Source of the DNA: Ziziphus jujuba
Lineage: Eukaryota > Streptophyta > Magnoliopsida > Rosales > Rhamnaceae
DNA length: 64,000 bases
Direction of reading: 5' to 3'
Assembly (NCBI RefSeq): GCF_031755915.1
Contig: NC_083387.1
Coordinates: 9,507,001-9,571,000 of the forward strand
The notes beneath the pieces are model-generated. The model was given only the letters and a program-made list of their open reading frames with translations, did not search any database and was not told the origin of the DNA. The position numbers were made by a program, and so were the translations under genes. How positions within the stretch are numbered: the first letter of the stretch is position 1; every line of letters starts with the position of its first letter. Of the stretch, positions 34,665-47,616 are shown one piece after another.

Positions 34665-37600
34665 ATGCCTTCCCGAAGAAGAACGCTCTTGAAGGTCATC
34701 ATCCTCGGTGACAGCGGGTCAGTAACAAACTTTTCGCTCTCTCTCTCTCTTTCTCTTTCCGTTGCTCGTAATTTATAGATATTTTACTATATTTGTTTGT
34801 GCATTTTGCGCTTTGATTTTTCGATTTCGAGGTTTCGTTTTGGAAGATTTTTGTGGATCTTTCTAGATCTTACTGTACAAAGAATGATCTAGAACCCTAG
34901 TTGTTGATACTGAATCAGTACACGAGTTTGATTGGTTTACTCGAATATGAGCTTAGTGAATAATTGTATATGATTCCTTCTTAGGTTCTCTTTATACTTT
35001 TGTTAGGTGTTCAAAAATTTTTTCTATTGCTTTTTTTTTTTTTAATTTTTTTTATATTATTTTATAGCGATGGAATTCACAGTTGCTGTGGTAGATAAAG
35101 TTGTTTCTTATTTCGGCGGCAGAAAATTGTTGTGTTTTTTGTTTTTTGTTCTCTAATTTCTTTTTCAAATCTGTTTATACTTTGTTAGGCGCTCAAAATT
35201 ATTTTCAATTCTGTTTATACTTTTTTAGGTGCTCAAAATTATTTTCAATTCTGTTTATACTTTGTTAGGTGTTTAAATTATCACTTTTTTATTTTTATTT
35301 ATTTTTATTAAATTTATGGCAATGGAATTCACAATTGTTGTAGTACATAAAGCTGTGTCTTATTCCGGCTAGAGGATTTAATTTGGAGATAAACAAAGCA
35401 TGAGTATTAGATTCTGCCTCTTAGAATGAGAAGTTATTTGTTGCTTAGAATTTTTGTAATCCCGCTTAAGTCTGTGTTAAGGGGATTATTTTTTTTTTTA
35501 TCTTCATTTTGAATGTGTAGTTAAAATTGTTTCTTAGAATTTTGGTTATTCCATTTATGTCTGTTTTAAGCGAATTAGTTTCGTTAACTTCATTCTGTTT
35601 TAAGTGAATTAGTTTCGTTAAATTCATTCTATCTGTAATATGCAGGGTGGGGAAGACCTCTTTGATGAATCAGTATCCTTCAACGCTCAATTTTAAAGTT
35701 AATCTTTTTTTTTTCCCCCTTGTTTTTAGGTAATCGTTATATTGCTTTCTCTTATGTGGTTTGGTAATTTAATCTAAATAGTGTTATGTGGTTTGGTAAT
35801 TTAATCTAAATAGCGTTATGTGGTTTGGTGATTTAATCTAAATAGCGTGTTGTATTGGTAAAGCAAGCTCTTCTATGAGCTGTGGTGCTGTTTGCCTTGA
35901 CATATTTCCTATAGATATGTAAATAAGAAGTTTAGTAACCAATACAAGGCAACGATTGGAGCCGACTTTTTGACCAAAGAGGTGCAGTTTGAAGATAGGC
36001 TTTTCACCTTGCAGGTTAGCAATGGTTTTTATATCTTATATCTCTTAGGTTTATTCCATTTGCTAGTTGTTTTAAAAAAAATAAAAATTAATACATAAAT
36101 TTATGTGCATCACTGGAAATGAGTGATTGATTTGATTTTCTATGTTGGATGTTTACTTTTGGAGCTATTTTCATATTGTCTATTTGTGTTTGTTCAATTT
36201 CTTGTTGGATTTTTTCATGAGCAAGCCATATAGGAACCTATCCAGAACAGTTTGACTAGGTGAGTTAATGCAGGAGAAAAATAAGTTAAACAACCAAAAG
36301 TGAAAGGGAAAGGAAAATTGATAAGATAAGAAAACAAAGTTAAAAAGAACGAAAATTAGTGAGTTCTGACTGACTTAAGGGGAAGAAACTATGAGAAATC
36401 TGGAGATCTTTACCATGTATTGGTAAATTTCCTTTATCATCTCGCATAAAAACATTAATTGAGAGATGCAATTTTTCCTTGTACATGAAATATTTGTATA
36501 AAAATTCATAGCCATGATAACGAAAAATGACAGTGCTCAGATTAGTACAGTGTTATTCCAGTTAATGTGTCTGTTACTGATTTAGTCTCTGGAGGTATCT
36601 ATCTTAACCTGATGTTGTTTGGTTTTGTACTGTTTGCAAAGCCATATGTTGAGTTCTGGTGGAGTTATGGTATTTGACCATCCTTGTTCGAGGTTTTGAG
36701 AATGAGCCACCAGGAAAGGAAACCAATGTACACAGAATATGTTGAAAATGGGACAGTTACTCTTCATTATTGGCAAGTGATATCTTTTAGGATTATAAGT
36801 TACAACCTTGGAATCTTCAATGTGTTGAGGGCCTGGTTTCATTAATTCCCTTCTTTTACACAATTGAAGGGCATGCTATGTCCACAACCACATTGCAAGT
36901 TATAGAAGTGTTTTGAGTAGTCTTTGGTCCCATAATTATGAGGTGTTGTTCTCAAGTTTTTAACTCTTAGTAAAATAAATTCCACAAAATTGTTTTGACA
37001 GATTTGGGATACAGCTGGTCAGGAAAGATTTCAAAGCCTTGGAGTTGCTTTTTACCGTGGTGCTGATTGCTGCGTTCTTGTTTACGATGTGAACTCGATG
37101 AAATCATTTGACAACCTTAACAACTGGAGGGAAGAGTTTCTCATTCAGGTATGACTTTTTTCCCCTGTTAAATTTTCTTGAAACTACATCTCTTGGTCTT
37201 GTGGATCCTCCCATGATCTATTAATTACAATTAAAAATTGAAATTTATCATGAGTGATTTCTTGAGGTTGTCTCTGCAGGCAAGCCCTTCAGACCCAGAA
37301 AATTTCCCATTTGTTGTTATAGGAAACAAGATTGATGTAGATGGTGGAAATAGCAGAGTGGTATGTATTTCCTGGAATGGTTTCTCCTTTCTTTATTTAT
37401 ATCCGTACTCATGTAAACACATATAGAGATGCATATGATATGTTGTCCTGTGCATTTGAGCCCATATGTCAATGTTCATTGTCCAGGTTTCAGAAAAAAA
37501 GGCTCGAGCTTGGTGTGCATCAAAAGGGAATATCCCATACTTTGAGACTTCTGCCAAGGAGGGTATCAATGTGGAAGAAGCTTTCCAATGCATAGCAAAG

Positions 37601-38416
37601 AATGCTCTCAAGACTGGGGAAGAGGAAGAGATGTAAGTGAACAGAAAACCTTATCTTGATAAACCTGTATATATGCTAGATTATGCTTTTTTAACCCCCT
37701 AATTTTATGGCTTTCCAGAAAGATCATTCTGAAATTTGTTTTAGTTACTGCATTTGTGATATTTAGCCATCATTTTTATCGCTGTCTCACCAAATGAGTG
37801 CTGACGGTCTCTCAAGTTAATTCTTAACATATTAGTTTTATCAGAATAGAAATTTGTTACCAAGCTCACTGTCCTGAATGCTGAAGACCTATACTGAGCA
37901 TATAGAATCTTTTATATAATCAGAACATGTTGCTTCACAATGTCCTTCACTAATATGTTCAATTACTTCAAAATTACATGTGGTATCTTGATGTCTTACT
38001 AGTATCATCAATGTAGTGAAAGTGAAACCATTTGTTGGTTCTTGTGGTTCTGAGAATTACTTAGTTGCTAAAAGATAAACCCCTATTATATAATCAAAAT
38101 GCGCTGCATCATCTCCTCTAATAATTTACTAAACTGCTTGGAAATTTTCAGTATGTCAAGATCATAATAGATTCATAATTGCAGTTAAAAAAAGTGAAAT
38201 CATTTGTTCGCTCTTGTGATTCTGAGAATTTCATGTTTGCTGGAGGCTTGATTGTTAGTGCTCTAATTCCAAAATTTACCAGTCAATTCTTGTCTGACTT
38301 CTTTCATCTTGTTATTTTCCCTTTGGTGGAAATTTTCTGCATTCTGAAGATACTTGCCAGACACCATTGATGTTGCGACCAACAGTCAGCCAAGGTCAGC
38401 CGGATGCGAGTGCTAA
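34665..38416 (+). CDS. RABG3: Rab7-type small GTPase (RabG3 subfamily)
   Basis: A membrane-bound molecular switch for late endosome/prevacuole-to-vacuole traffic. Seven exons: 34665-34717, 35646-35672, 35915-36014, 37002-37148, 37280-37360, 37487-37632, 38350-38416, giving 206 residues, the standard length. All nucleotide-binding motifs are present: P-loop GDSGVGKTS, effector-loop T in [22 protein letters not shown] and ETSAK. The Rab7-type QDRLFTLQ-like segment appears here as EDRLFTLQ. The C-terminus ends GCEC, giving two prenylatable cysteines. The start [15 protein letters not shown] matches the family. Exon 2 is only 27 bases. Introns 1 and 2 contain several tandem repeats. This gene is not part of the Arabidopsis At4g344xx block I remember, where RabG3 genes sit elsewhere. 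Confidence 0.96.
34980..35370. repeat. Tandem duplications in Rab7 intron 1
   Basis: A 40-base unit (CTGTTTATACTTTGTTAGG...) is present at 35171, 35211 and 35251. A larger duplicated block of about 265 bases pairs 34985-35110 with 35251-35370; both contain ATGGAATTCACA followed by a GTAG-rich stretch and TCTTATT. Imperfect copies, intronic. Confidence 0.8.
35752..35847. repeat. 32-bp x 3 tandem repeat in Rab7 intron 2
   Basis: Units beginning TTATGTGGTTTGGT start at 35752, 35784 and 35816, nearly identical. They lie 67 bases before the acceptor of exon 3. Confidence 0.9.
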
Positions 38417-39684
38417 ATAATGTGCCAGATTCTTTCCCAGTAATCAATAAGTTTTATCTTTTGAAGTGCTGCAAAATATTTTGTCATTTTAATTGGTACT
38501 GTATGCTACTAAATTGTACATTAGTGTTTGTGGGAAACAAATTGGTTCCATTAATGCTTATTGGGTTTGATTGTAATGTGCCTTCTGTGTAACTACTGTT
38601 TGCTTTGATGAGTTACATTTGAATCCTCCCCATTTCCCTTTACTGTTGACTGAGGACTGTTCCCCCACCTCCTCACCCCAAAAAAAAAAAAATAATAATA
38701 ATAAATAAAATAATCGAGAGAGAGAGAGAGAGAAGATATGCTGGATTCAATTATGCTTTTATAATTCGGATGCTTGTATCCTTTTATCGAGCTTTGTTAT
38801 GAGAAATGGTGAACACGCATATTGATGACAGAGGACAGCAGCTCTCGCGAAAATTCTTCTCCTAAACATGATGCTTATGGATATTTCTGGTTTAACTTCT
38901 GGGGTTATTATTAGTTTGTATGTTTATCGGTTTGGTTTTCGGGGCAGTTCCAAAGATGGGGCTTGAGTTGGATTGGTATTTGATTCTGGTGCTTGATGAT
39001 TATGGGTCCGACATCTTCAGAGATGAATGAATGCTTTTACTCTGGTTATGACATTGTATAAATACCCTGAGCTTTATTGTTTTCTTTCTATCTTCTCACT
39101 TCTCCCATTACTGCGTTGTTTGAAGCACCTTTAAGTTAAATAAAAATTATGGTCTCTTTTGTGACTCAAACTTTTTGTGAAGCAATCAAGGTCTTGATAT
39201 TATATCACATTATTTGGTATTTAGCAGATTAAAATGTTAGAATTTGCAGCGTGGAAGGCATGGAAGAATGGAACGTTAGCTTAAAAAAGTAAACTAAAAT
39301 ACAATTATCGTCATTATCAAACTATTTTTAAGATAAATTATTAGGTGAAGAGATTTTTTAATCGATTGGTAGAAGGGAGTTCAAATGGCATTTTCCCGGA
39401 AGAGGAGGCAATTTAATTTTGCGGGACTGCGAAAATAATTTTGTACTTAAACCACTTAAATGGCATACGTATAATTTACCATAAAATATGTTGTAAACAA
39501 TAATTAATTATAATATTATTTATATGAAAAATATTCAACTAAAAGACCCCATCGCTTCTCGCCTAAGGCCACAAATAAAGTTGGGCCGGTGCAGACAGAA
39601 ACTCATTGGGTGCGTATCTTGTTGGTAAACGTAGTGAGATAATGGATGTATTCTGAGATGTACTCTGAAAAGCTTTCACTAGGT
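38417..39684. other. Convergent 3' region between Rab7 and SWI3D
   Basis: Contains 3' untranslated regions of both genes. A CCCC-A14 junction with AAT repeats lies near 38677-38712, followed by (GA)n at about 38717-38733. No further gene is seen. Confidence 0.5.
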
Positions 39685-42600
39685 TCAAACAGAAGAAAGT
39701 GTGTCCTGGCTAGGAGGTCGAATTGAACTAGCTGACACTGTTGTGGAGGGAAGTGGTACCGAAGGATTAGGAACTGCTGGTCCAATGGGTCTTGACATTG
39801 GTGGCCTTTGGGAAATCGTGCCCAATGGCGGTCTTGGAACTGCATTTGCCATGTTCATGGGAATTCTATTAGTAGGCAAAGATGGTGGCATTGCTCTTGA
39901 TGAGGAAGAAGGTATGCCGAGTCTGGCTGCTATGATCTGTGCTCGCTCATGGTAAAGCCGCTGCCTTGATCTGTCCAGTTGCTCCCTTACCCTCATTACA
40001 ACATTTTCCATATCATTGAAAAAAGCCAACTTCATTTCCAACTTTTGCAGCTGCAGGTGAAGATAAAGCCTCCAAAGGAGTAAGCTTCTATGTTTAACAC
40101 AGACAACAATTGTGAGAAACCAGTTCATCTAGAGGATATTACCTGCTTTTCTATCAACAGTGTCGAAAGTTGCCGTATTTGGTCTTCTTCTTGATTTGCT
40201 AGGAGTTTTGCCTTCACTGCTGCCGCTGAGATAGCTGAAACTGCAGCGCGTTTTATTTTATCGATTTTGAGGATGTCTTTTGTCTCTGTACTGTCTTGCT
40301 TCTCTTTTATAGCGTCTTTATTTTGGTCCTCACCTGCAAATGGCAAAAGAAAATGTGACAATTAGTGAGCTATGACACAATACTTCACCACATATTTTCT
40401 TTTTGGTTAAGAAAACATTTCGTTCATTGAAATTGTAAACTGTTACTAATGACATTCCCATTAACACAATTTCATCAACACCCGACTTCTATAAACTGAA
40501 AGATACAAAAAAGAGAGTCACATACTTTCTCCATTTTCAACTGTTGCATTAGATTTAACCGATTGAGGAGGCTCATTTTTTTCTGAGTGCTCAGCATTAG
40601 AGACCATATCAACATCCTTTGCTGTCTCTGAAGGTTGATTGGGTTCTCTATCTGCATTGGAGGTCACTCGATGTTGTGGATCATTATTTTCTGAAGGAAG
40701 AGAATCAGACACTAAATCTACATCTTTTGAAGGTTCCGTTGAATGGGAAGGCTCCCTTGCTGAATTTGAGACAGCAATTTGCTGAGCATCATTCTTTTCT
40801 GAGTGCTGAGAATCATCCTTTGATGCTTCTGTGGGTTCAGAATGCTCTCTTGCTGAAGTTCCTTCTCCCGACTCCTTCACAGAATTTGCTGGAAGCTCTG
40901 CCTCAGATTTTAAACCATTTGATTCCCTCATCGGAGATGTTGGTTGGTCCTTCGGTATCTCAGAATTGCTTGATGTGCTCAAATTACCAGGTCCAACTTC
41001 TTCACTTGAAACTTTAGCATCCTGTTCTTTTGCAGAATCTAAATTCTCTGTTGAACCATCAATTGCTGAATTTGATATTGTTTGTGCTTCAGGAGTAGAA
41101 TCTTCATTTTTCTTGTCATGACTACCATCTAATAAATCCTCTTTGTGGCTTTCCTCTCCCTGGGTTTCCTCTTTCTGAGTCTCTCTATTATCCACTTCAG
41201 CAACAACACTGCAATTTCTAATTTATCAAAGAGTACAATGAAAACCGAGAGAAGTAAATTCTCCATTTAAAATAACATACCTATCTACACTGTCCTTATC
41301 GCCTTTTGGTGGATCTTCCAAAAGAAAGCAGTGTCTAGTAGCCAGCTCAATACCAGAAGAGTTTCCTGATATGGATTTTAAAGAATTATGAGCTGAAGCA
41401 GTTGCAACTTCAGGTCCTATCAAACGTGCCAAGAAAATAGCCTGAAAATAAAGCAATAAAGCAACCTCTAAGCACTGATATATTAGCAGCCATTTTGAAT
41501 GCCAGAATTCTTGATATTTTATCTAGAATGGTAAAACAATCTCAATAGCCTTGGAAGTTCAATTAGTGATGTAATATAATAAAATATGGAAGCCCATTCA
41601 AGTGCCTTTCCCAGAGGATTTAAAGGTGATTAACAAGAGAGTAAATTCCAATGACAAGAAGAAATTCCTGGAAGCGCTTAAACTTATAAATGTGAACATA
41701 ACAAATAAACCAAAATATAATGATTTAGCTCACAAATTAATTGCAAAAGATTACATATTAGATTGTATAAAAGAACTTATGCAATGTGCTCATAACTTCA
41801 ATTTCATTTTCTTTTTTCTTGCTGTAAACAAGTTCCAGATCTTTGAAGCCATTTGTCACTTATTGACCTGCTAATTGCCTAAATAGAGATATATTGGTGA
41901 TCAACTTACCAATGCCATGACAGAGTTCCCCACTTCTGCAAACGAGAGTGGGGCATCAGGCGTTGAAGAGTAGCCCACTGCTTCAAATGCTTCCTTAAGA
42001 GCCTTCAATGCACAATTTTCACCTGTTTCCTCACCAACTTTTACTTCACTTGTATCTTCCACTTTTGAAGTTTCCTGACCAGCTTTCACTTCATTTGTAG
42101 CTTCTTGTTTTGAACTGTCCTGACCATCTTTTACTTCTGTCATATTTTCTTTTGATGTATCCATTGGGGAACTTGGGGAGTGATTCTCATTAACCCCAGT
42201 CTTACTTTCTGTAGCTTCAGATGCATCTTTGGGAATCGACAAATCCTTCTCTGTTGAATCTATATCTTGAATTTCTTTAGAATTGGCATCAATATCATCA
42301 TCACAGTCAAGAAAGGTGTCTTCGATTGGCATTTGAACAAAGTGCAATATACATTGGGCTTTTGTTTTCGTAGCAACATGTTCTGCAATTTCATTCCAGT
42401 TTTCCTTATAAAGTTCCAATGCTTCAAGGAGAAGCAGAGTTTCCTGATCTGTCCATTTCCCACCACTTAGCCCTGGAGCCTCAGCAGGCTCCATGAGAAT
42501 AAAATCCGAGGATGACATGCCAGAGTCAAACTTTCCATTATTAAAGCAATCGGTACATAAATCAAAATCTGCCTGTCAAATCACAATATAATCAGAACCA

Positions 42601-45542
42601 TAATACACCTCATTGGAAACTATTATTTTCCAAAGAAAGAAAAAAGAAGAAGCATGTAATTAACATACTATGATATCCCACTCATAAGATAGTTATGTGG
42701 CCTTCTTATCCAGTTCTACACAAACATTATTAGCCACAATCTTAATCTTTGGTTTCTAGTCAGAGATCTTAGAGGACTATTCTGATTTCTCAGCTTTTAA
42801 TAACAACAGAAACTACCTGCCTGATTCTAGTGGCACTAACACTTGAAGCAAGTTACACAGGTAACGGGAAAAAGCTTAAATTAATTGAATAGCCCATAGA
42901 CCTTCGTCGGAAGTTGAGTGGACTTGAAAAGCATATTCTAAATATCTAAATAAAAAAGTATCACTCTACACATAAAACACGATAACATCTTTAGTAAAAG
43001 TAGAGGTTTCAAGAGCATGATTAATTTGATATCTTAAAAAAAGATTACATCTTTGTAAAAGATTGGAACTGTAAAAGGCAAGTCCCAGTTTTTATACTCG
43101 ATTACCAAAGCCCATTTTACTATACATACCAGAGAGTCTGACATTCACCTGGCAATTAACAATTCACTAGTAATAAGATGGCATTAATTACGAATTGTGT
43201 CCATACAACTATAAAATCAATTGCAAAAATGCATAAATCAAATTTGCAATGCAGCAGCACACTATAAAAAAATTTATACTATGGTAAATAAATGCGAATT
43301 TGCACATAGCAGCACATTTGATCCCATCCAGAAGCAACATGATAGGACAAGAGACAAAGTGAGTCATTCACTTCAACTGTGCCACTAGTTATCAGTGATC
43401 TATTTGCCAATGTGCTGACTGTACATGTATGGTCAAATTTCATATTGTAGAAAATATGGTTCGTAATGGATCTTGAATATTTCCAAGGAATAACAAATCC
43501 AACCCTAACAAAACTGGTCGAGGAAGATATCACTTTCACATGCAACAAAAAATTCCATCACATATATTGCAACTTCCCAACTTAGATACTGCTAAAATTT
43601 GAGAGTAAATGAAAAGAATTCTTCAGTTAGTAGTTGTTTATTTCTGAAGTGGTGTAAGAAATCTTGTCCTTTTCTCTTTTAGGGACTAATGAGTAGATAA
43701 ACACATTTATAACATTAAGCATATGTGATATGTGAAGTGGAATCTCAAACCTAAATGCCATCCTGTGTAGATTGGATCATCCTACTAAGCAAAAATTTGG
43801 CCTAAAAGAAAAATAATCTTATGTTAGTAGTTGTTTATTCCTTAAGTGGTGTAAGGAATCCCGTCCTTTTCACTTTTAGGAGTAATGAGTAGATAAACAC
43901 ATTTATAACATTAAGCATATGTGATATGTCAAGTGGAATCTCAAACCCAAATGTCACCCTGTGTAGATTGGATCAGCCTACTAAGCAACCTAAAATATGT
44001 GAAATTATTAAAACCACCAACCTGCTTCTGGCAATGGTACCGCTTGCGAGAGCAATCAGCTGAACAAGAGTTGCAGTGGTACTCGACAGATGGTCCCTCA
44101 TGTCTCACCAACTCCTCAGCAACAGCAGATTCTGGAAACAATCCAGACGGCACAGCAGGAGTCGTTATGTTAGTCTTGGGAATGACAGTCATAGATGATT
44201 GTAGTGTTTCAAAGTGATACAACTTATCAACCAAAGAATTCTTTTCTGCCGCACCATCACCATCATCAGCAGCCACCATCTCCGCCTCAGAACTTGTTGG
44301 CGGAAATGGATGGAAATTAATCAAGCCCCAGTGATCCAAAAACTCCATTACCTCTTGTTTTGCATCTGAATCTCCAATTTCAAGCTCTGACAAGTCTTTC
44401 AGTTCAATCTGTGTGCTTGGATTTGCATGAAATTTCTTCATAATCCAATTACGAATCTCCAGGTACATATCAGCGGTTCGCGACTCAGATTTCCCATTAA
44501 AGAAAGATGGCAATGTGCTCTCCTCAATGAAGTGGATTTTAGTCCATGAAAACCAACCTAAAGCAGAAAGTAAAAATACATATATTGTGACCCAAAAACT
44601 TCCACATCACATTACCAAACCTTTTAAATTAGAAAAGAAAGAAGCATTTTGAAATTATAACAAAATAATGCTAGATTGTTTTTAAATCACAAAATCCCAT
44701 AAAACAAGATATCCAGCATATAGAAGTAACAAAATTTAGAATTCTGAAAAAAAAAATAATAATAAAAAATAAAAAATAACTACAATTAAACTTTATTGTT
44801 GTCCTTCTTCATAATTCCAGTTTTCCTAGCTTACTTAACGAAATGCACACAAATTACGGTTTCATAATACGAATCACAGCAGACCAAAAAAAAGGTCAAC
44901 CATAATTCTTTGACCCAATTGGAACCAAAGTAATCAAAAACATTTCATTAACCATGTCCAAAATTTCATTTCATTTCATCTCGTTCACTCTCCTCAGAAG
45001 CCAAACAAGCAGTGAGCGATTCATTGCGAAAATGCGGGAAAAAAGATTTAGGGTTTAGAAAAAGGCAATGAAGACTCACCACAATGGCTAGGAGCCACAT
45101 GGGCGCTGGCACCACGAGATCTAATGGCCTCAAACTCCGCTTCAAACTGAGCCTCCAACGCCTGCAACTCTCTCTCCTTGTTCACCTCCTCAGCCAATGC
45201 CACCATTGCATCTCCTGCCGTGGCTACAGACAGCCTAGACTTCTCCGCCGGCTTAGTGGCACCCGCTGACAACGTAGCTCCACCAGCGGCCAAAGCCGAA
45301 GCGAGGCTGCTGGGCCCTTGGCGAGCCCTTGTTAACGGCCCGTTGTGGATCGGAAGATGAGCGAGCGAAGATTTGTCTCTAGTAACGCGTTTCGAAGGTG
45401 TGGATGAAGAACCCGACGAGCCGGCACCGCCGGCTTTTCGCTTTTGGGACCCGCCTCTACGCCGTGACGAGGCCGGCTCGGATGCCGGCGAATCGACACC
45501 CGCCGCAGTTAGGGTTCCGGCATCTCGGCGTTTTTCCTCCAT
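39685..45542 (-). CDS. SWI3D: SWI/SNF chromatin-remodelling subunit SWI3D
   Basis: A core scaffold subunit of plant BAF-type ATP-dependent chromatin remodellers in the nucleus. Seven coding exons: 45080-45542, 44022-44557, 41910-42572, 41281-41441, 40526-41217, 40143-40333 and 39685-40050; 1023 residues. A Ser/Gly-rich basic N-terminus is followed by a SWIRM domain (about 155-250). A ZZ zinc finger follows ([16 protein letters not shown] ... DLCTDCF, about 310-345), which separates SWI3D from SWI3A-C. Then come a SANT domain ([18 protein letters not shown], about 370-420), a long acidic Ser/Glu region with internal repeats, and a C-terminal coiled coil ([29 protein letters not shown]). A Pro-rich tail ends the protein. 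The intron at 42573-44021 is long and carries a tandem duplication. Arabidopsis SWI3D (At4g34430) occupies the matching position. Confidence 0.96.
43626..44000. repeat. ~197-bp tandem duplication in a SWI3D intron
   Basis: The stretch at 43626-43805 is repeated at 43823-44000 with about 90% identity. Shared blocks include GTTAGTAGTTGTTTATT, GAGTAGATAAACACATTTAT and CCTACTAAGCAA. The right copy ends about 20 bases from the donor of the exon at 44022. Confidence 0.9.
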
Positions 45543-45947
45543 CGACGGGCTTTTCTGTTTCGAGCAGCTTTGGTAATGAAGCCGAGAGTGTGATTCTGTG
45601 TGTTCGTCTCCAAAATCTGAAGATATCGACTACCCCTCTAGTTTACTATTGCCAGAGCTGCATTTCCTCCCCCCACTCAATTTTAAAGCATGTCGTTTCG
45701 CAGTCAGGCATGTGAATGGTTTGAGAGAAGCAAATTTTTGTGTGACATTAGCAATTTTTGTGTTGGGTTTTTCTGTAGTGGCGGTCCATGTTAAACAGGT
45801 ACACCCATCGTTTATTTAACATGTATCTAACAAAATAATAATAATAGTAATAATAATAATAATAATTTATGATTAGTTTTTGTTTTATAATTTTTTGGAC
45901 TTGATTGAGTGTAATTTATTTATGTAGAATTTTAGCTAACTGGTAAT
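45543..45947. other. SWI3D upstream region
   Basis: Head region of SWI3D. 45543-45800 is less AT-rich and probably holds its 5' leader and promoter. An (AAT)n tract lies at about 45835-45868. No other gene is supported. Confidence 0.5.
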
Positions 45948-46474
45948 TAAGGACGTAAATGAGCCAAATTGAGCTTAGTATTAGTATTTTTAAATTTGGC
46001 TTGCATGATTTTAGGAATATTCAAATTTGGCTTAAACTTATAAAATTTTAAAATAAGTTGTTTAATTCAGCTTCCTTACTAAAAGGTTTGAACCTAGATC
46101 AACTAGTTTCATTACAATATAAAAATTTAATAACTTTAACATTTGTTTTCTTAAAATAAAAATTTAAACATTAATAATTAATAAATCTCATTTATGTTCT
46201 TGTAAAAATTAATTTATTATAATAAGTTAACAAATTAAAATATAAAAAGTATTGTTTATGCATTTTAAATATTTATTATGTGTAAATTCATAATATCATT
46301 TTTGTACAAATATATAAATGATAAATTCAAACTACTTCTAAACTTGATTTATTTTATTTAAAATCGATTTGTGAGCTTTATTTTTTTCTTAAGGTTGGTT
46401 CATTTTATTTAGTATTGAGTGAGCGAGTTAAAATTGAACGGATCATGAGCTATTTAAGTCTATTTACGGCCCTA
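45948..46474. mobile_element. Candidate degenerate hAT-like non-autonomous element
   Basis: The left end TAAGGACGTAAATGAGCC resembles the reverse complement of the right end (TAGGGCCGTAAATAGAC). The inner parts mirror each other as GAGC/GCTC-rich blocks typical of old plant hAT MITEs. The 8-base flanks do not match cleanly, so this is only a candidate. Confidence 0.35.
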
Positions 46475-47616
46475 ACAATTAAAAACTTGAAGGAAATGAG
46501 AAAAATAATATATATATATATATATAATTTGCAGTTGTATTCAATTTTATATTTAATTTTTTTCTTCCTTAATTCTATAGTTAATTTAGAATTTAAATGT
46601 CTAATAAATTATATATTACCATTAACTAACACTTGACATATATTTTTAATCTCAAAGTTTTACTAAAAACTTTAATAATATATATATATATATATATATA
46701 TTACTTTCGATAACATTCTTTCAATACTAGTAAAAGAACACTTAAAAAAAAAAAAATGTCATCCTCTTGTATTCTTAGGCTTGGCTTAATTATAAAAACT
46801 ATTAAAAATACATTTTTAGATTTAGAATTTAAATTTGATTTGAATAAAATCTTTCTCTTTGGTTGCAATGAGTTTATTGTTGATATAAAATATATATATA
46901 TATATATAAACACTAAAGTGGTGATTACTTTTGCTTATTAGTGTTTTAGCTCATTTAGAAGAATTTCTTTAAGACCCGATTAAGTTTTTTTTTGAATTTG
47001 GATGACTATTAAAAAAAAAAAAGAAAAAGAAAATTGTGGATCCTAATAAAAAATTAAATCTCATAATGTAGACAAGTAAGGTAGATAGATCCCTGGAAGA
47101 AAATAGTTTTACATATTTTATTAAGACAATTCTCTTTAATTTTCAGAATACAAATTAATTTAATCACTTTTAAGTTCTAAACACTCAAAAAAAAATAATT
47201 CTTCAAAAATTGATTATTAGAAATTGAATTTCAACAAACTAATTTTGGAGAAAAGCCTAGAAAACTACGCATTTCAATGACATTATTTAAAAGTTTTTTT
47301 TTTTTTTTTTAATTTTTCGGTTTGAAACTCTTTTAAAAATCTAACTAAACAATTTTAAAGCTAGTTTTGAACCTTAAAAGTTAAAAGCAACGTTGAAAAA
47401 ACTAATGACAAACAAGACCTAATTGGTATTCCCTTAGAAAGTTAGAATAAGAAGTTACAGTTATTAAAAACTACATCCTAAAGTGTTTTCTAAGTTAAAT
47501 AAATTGTATACAAATTTTTATCAGCTCATGATAATCCTTTAAGTACATTCGAGCTTTTAGACATGAATAAGAATAAAAGTAGTAGATAAATGATGATATA
47601 ATATCAATTATTTTTT

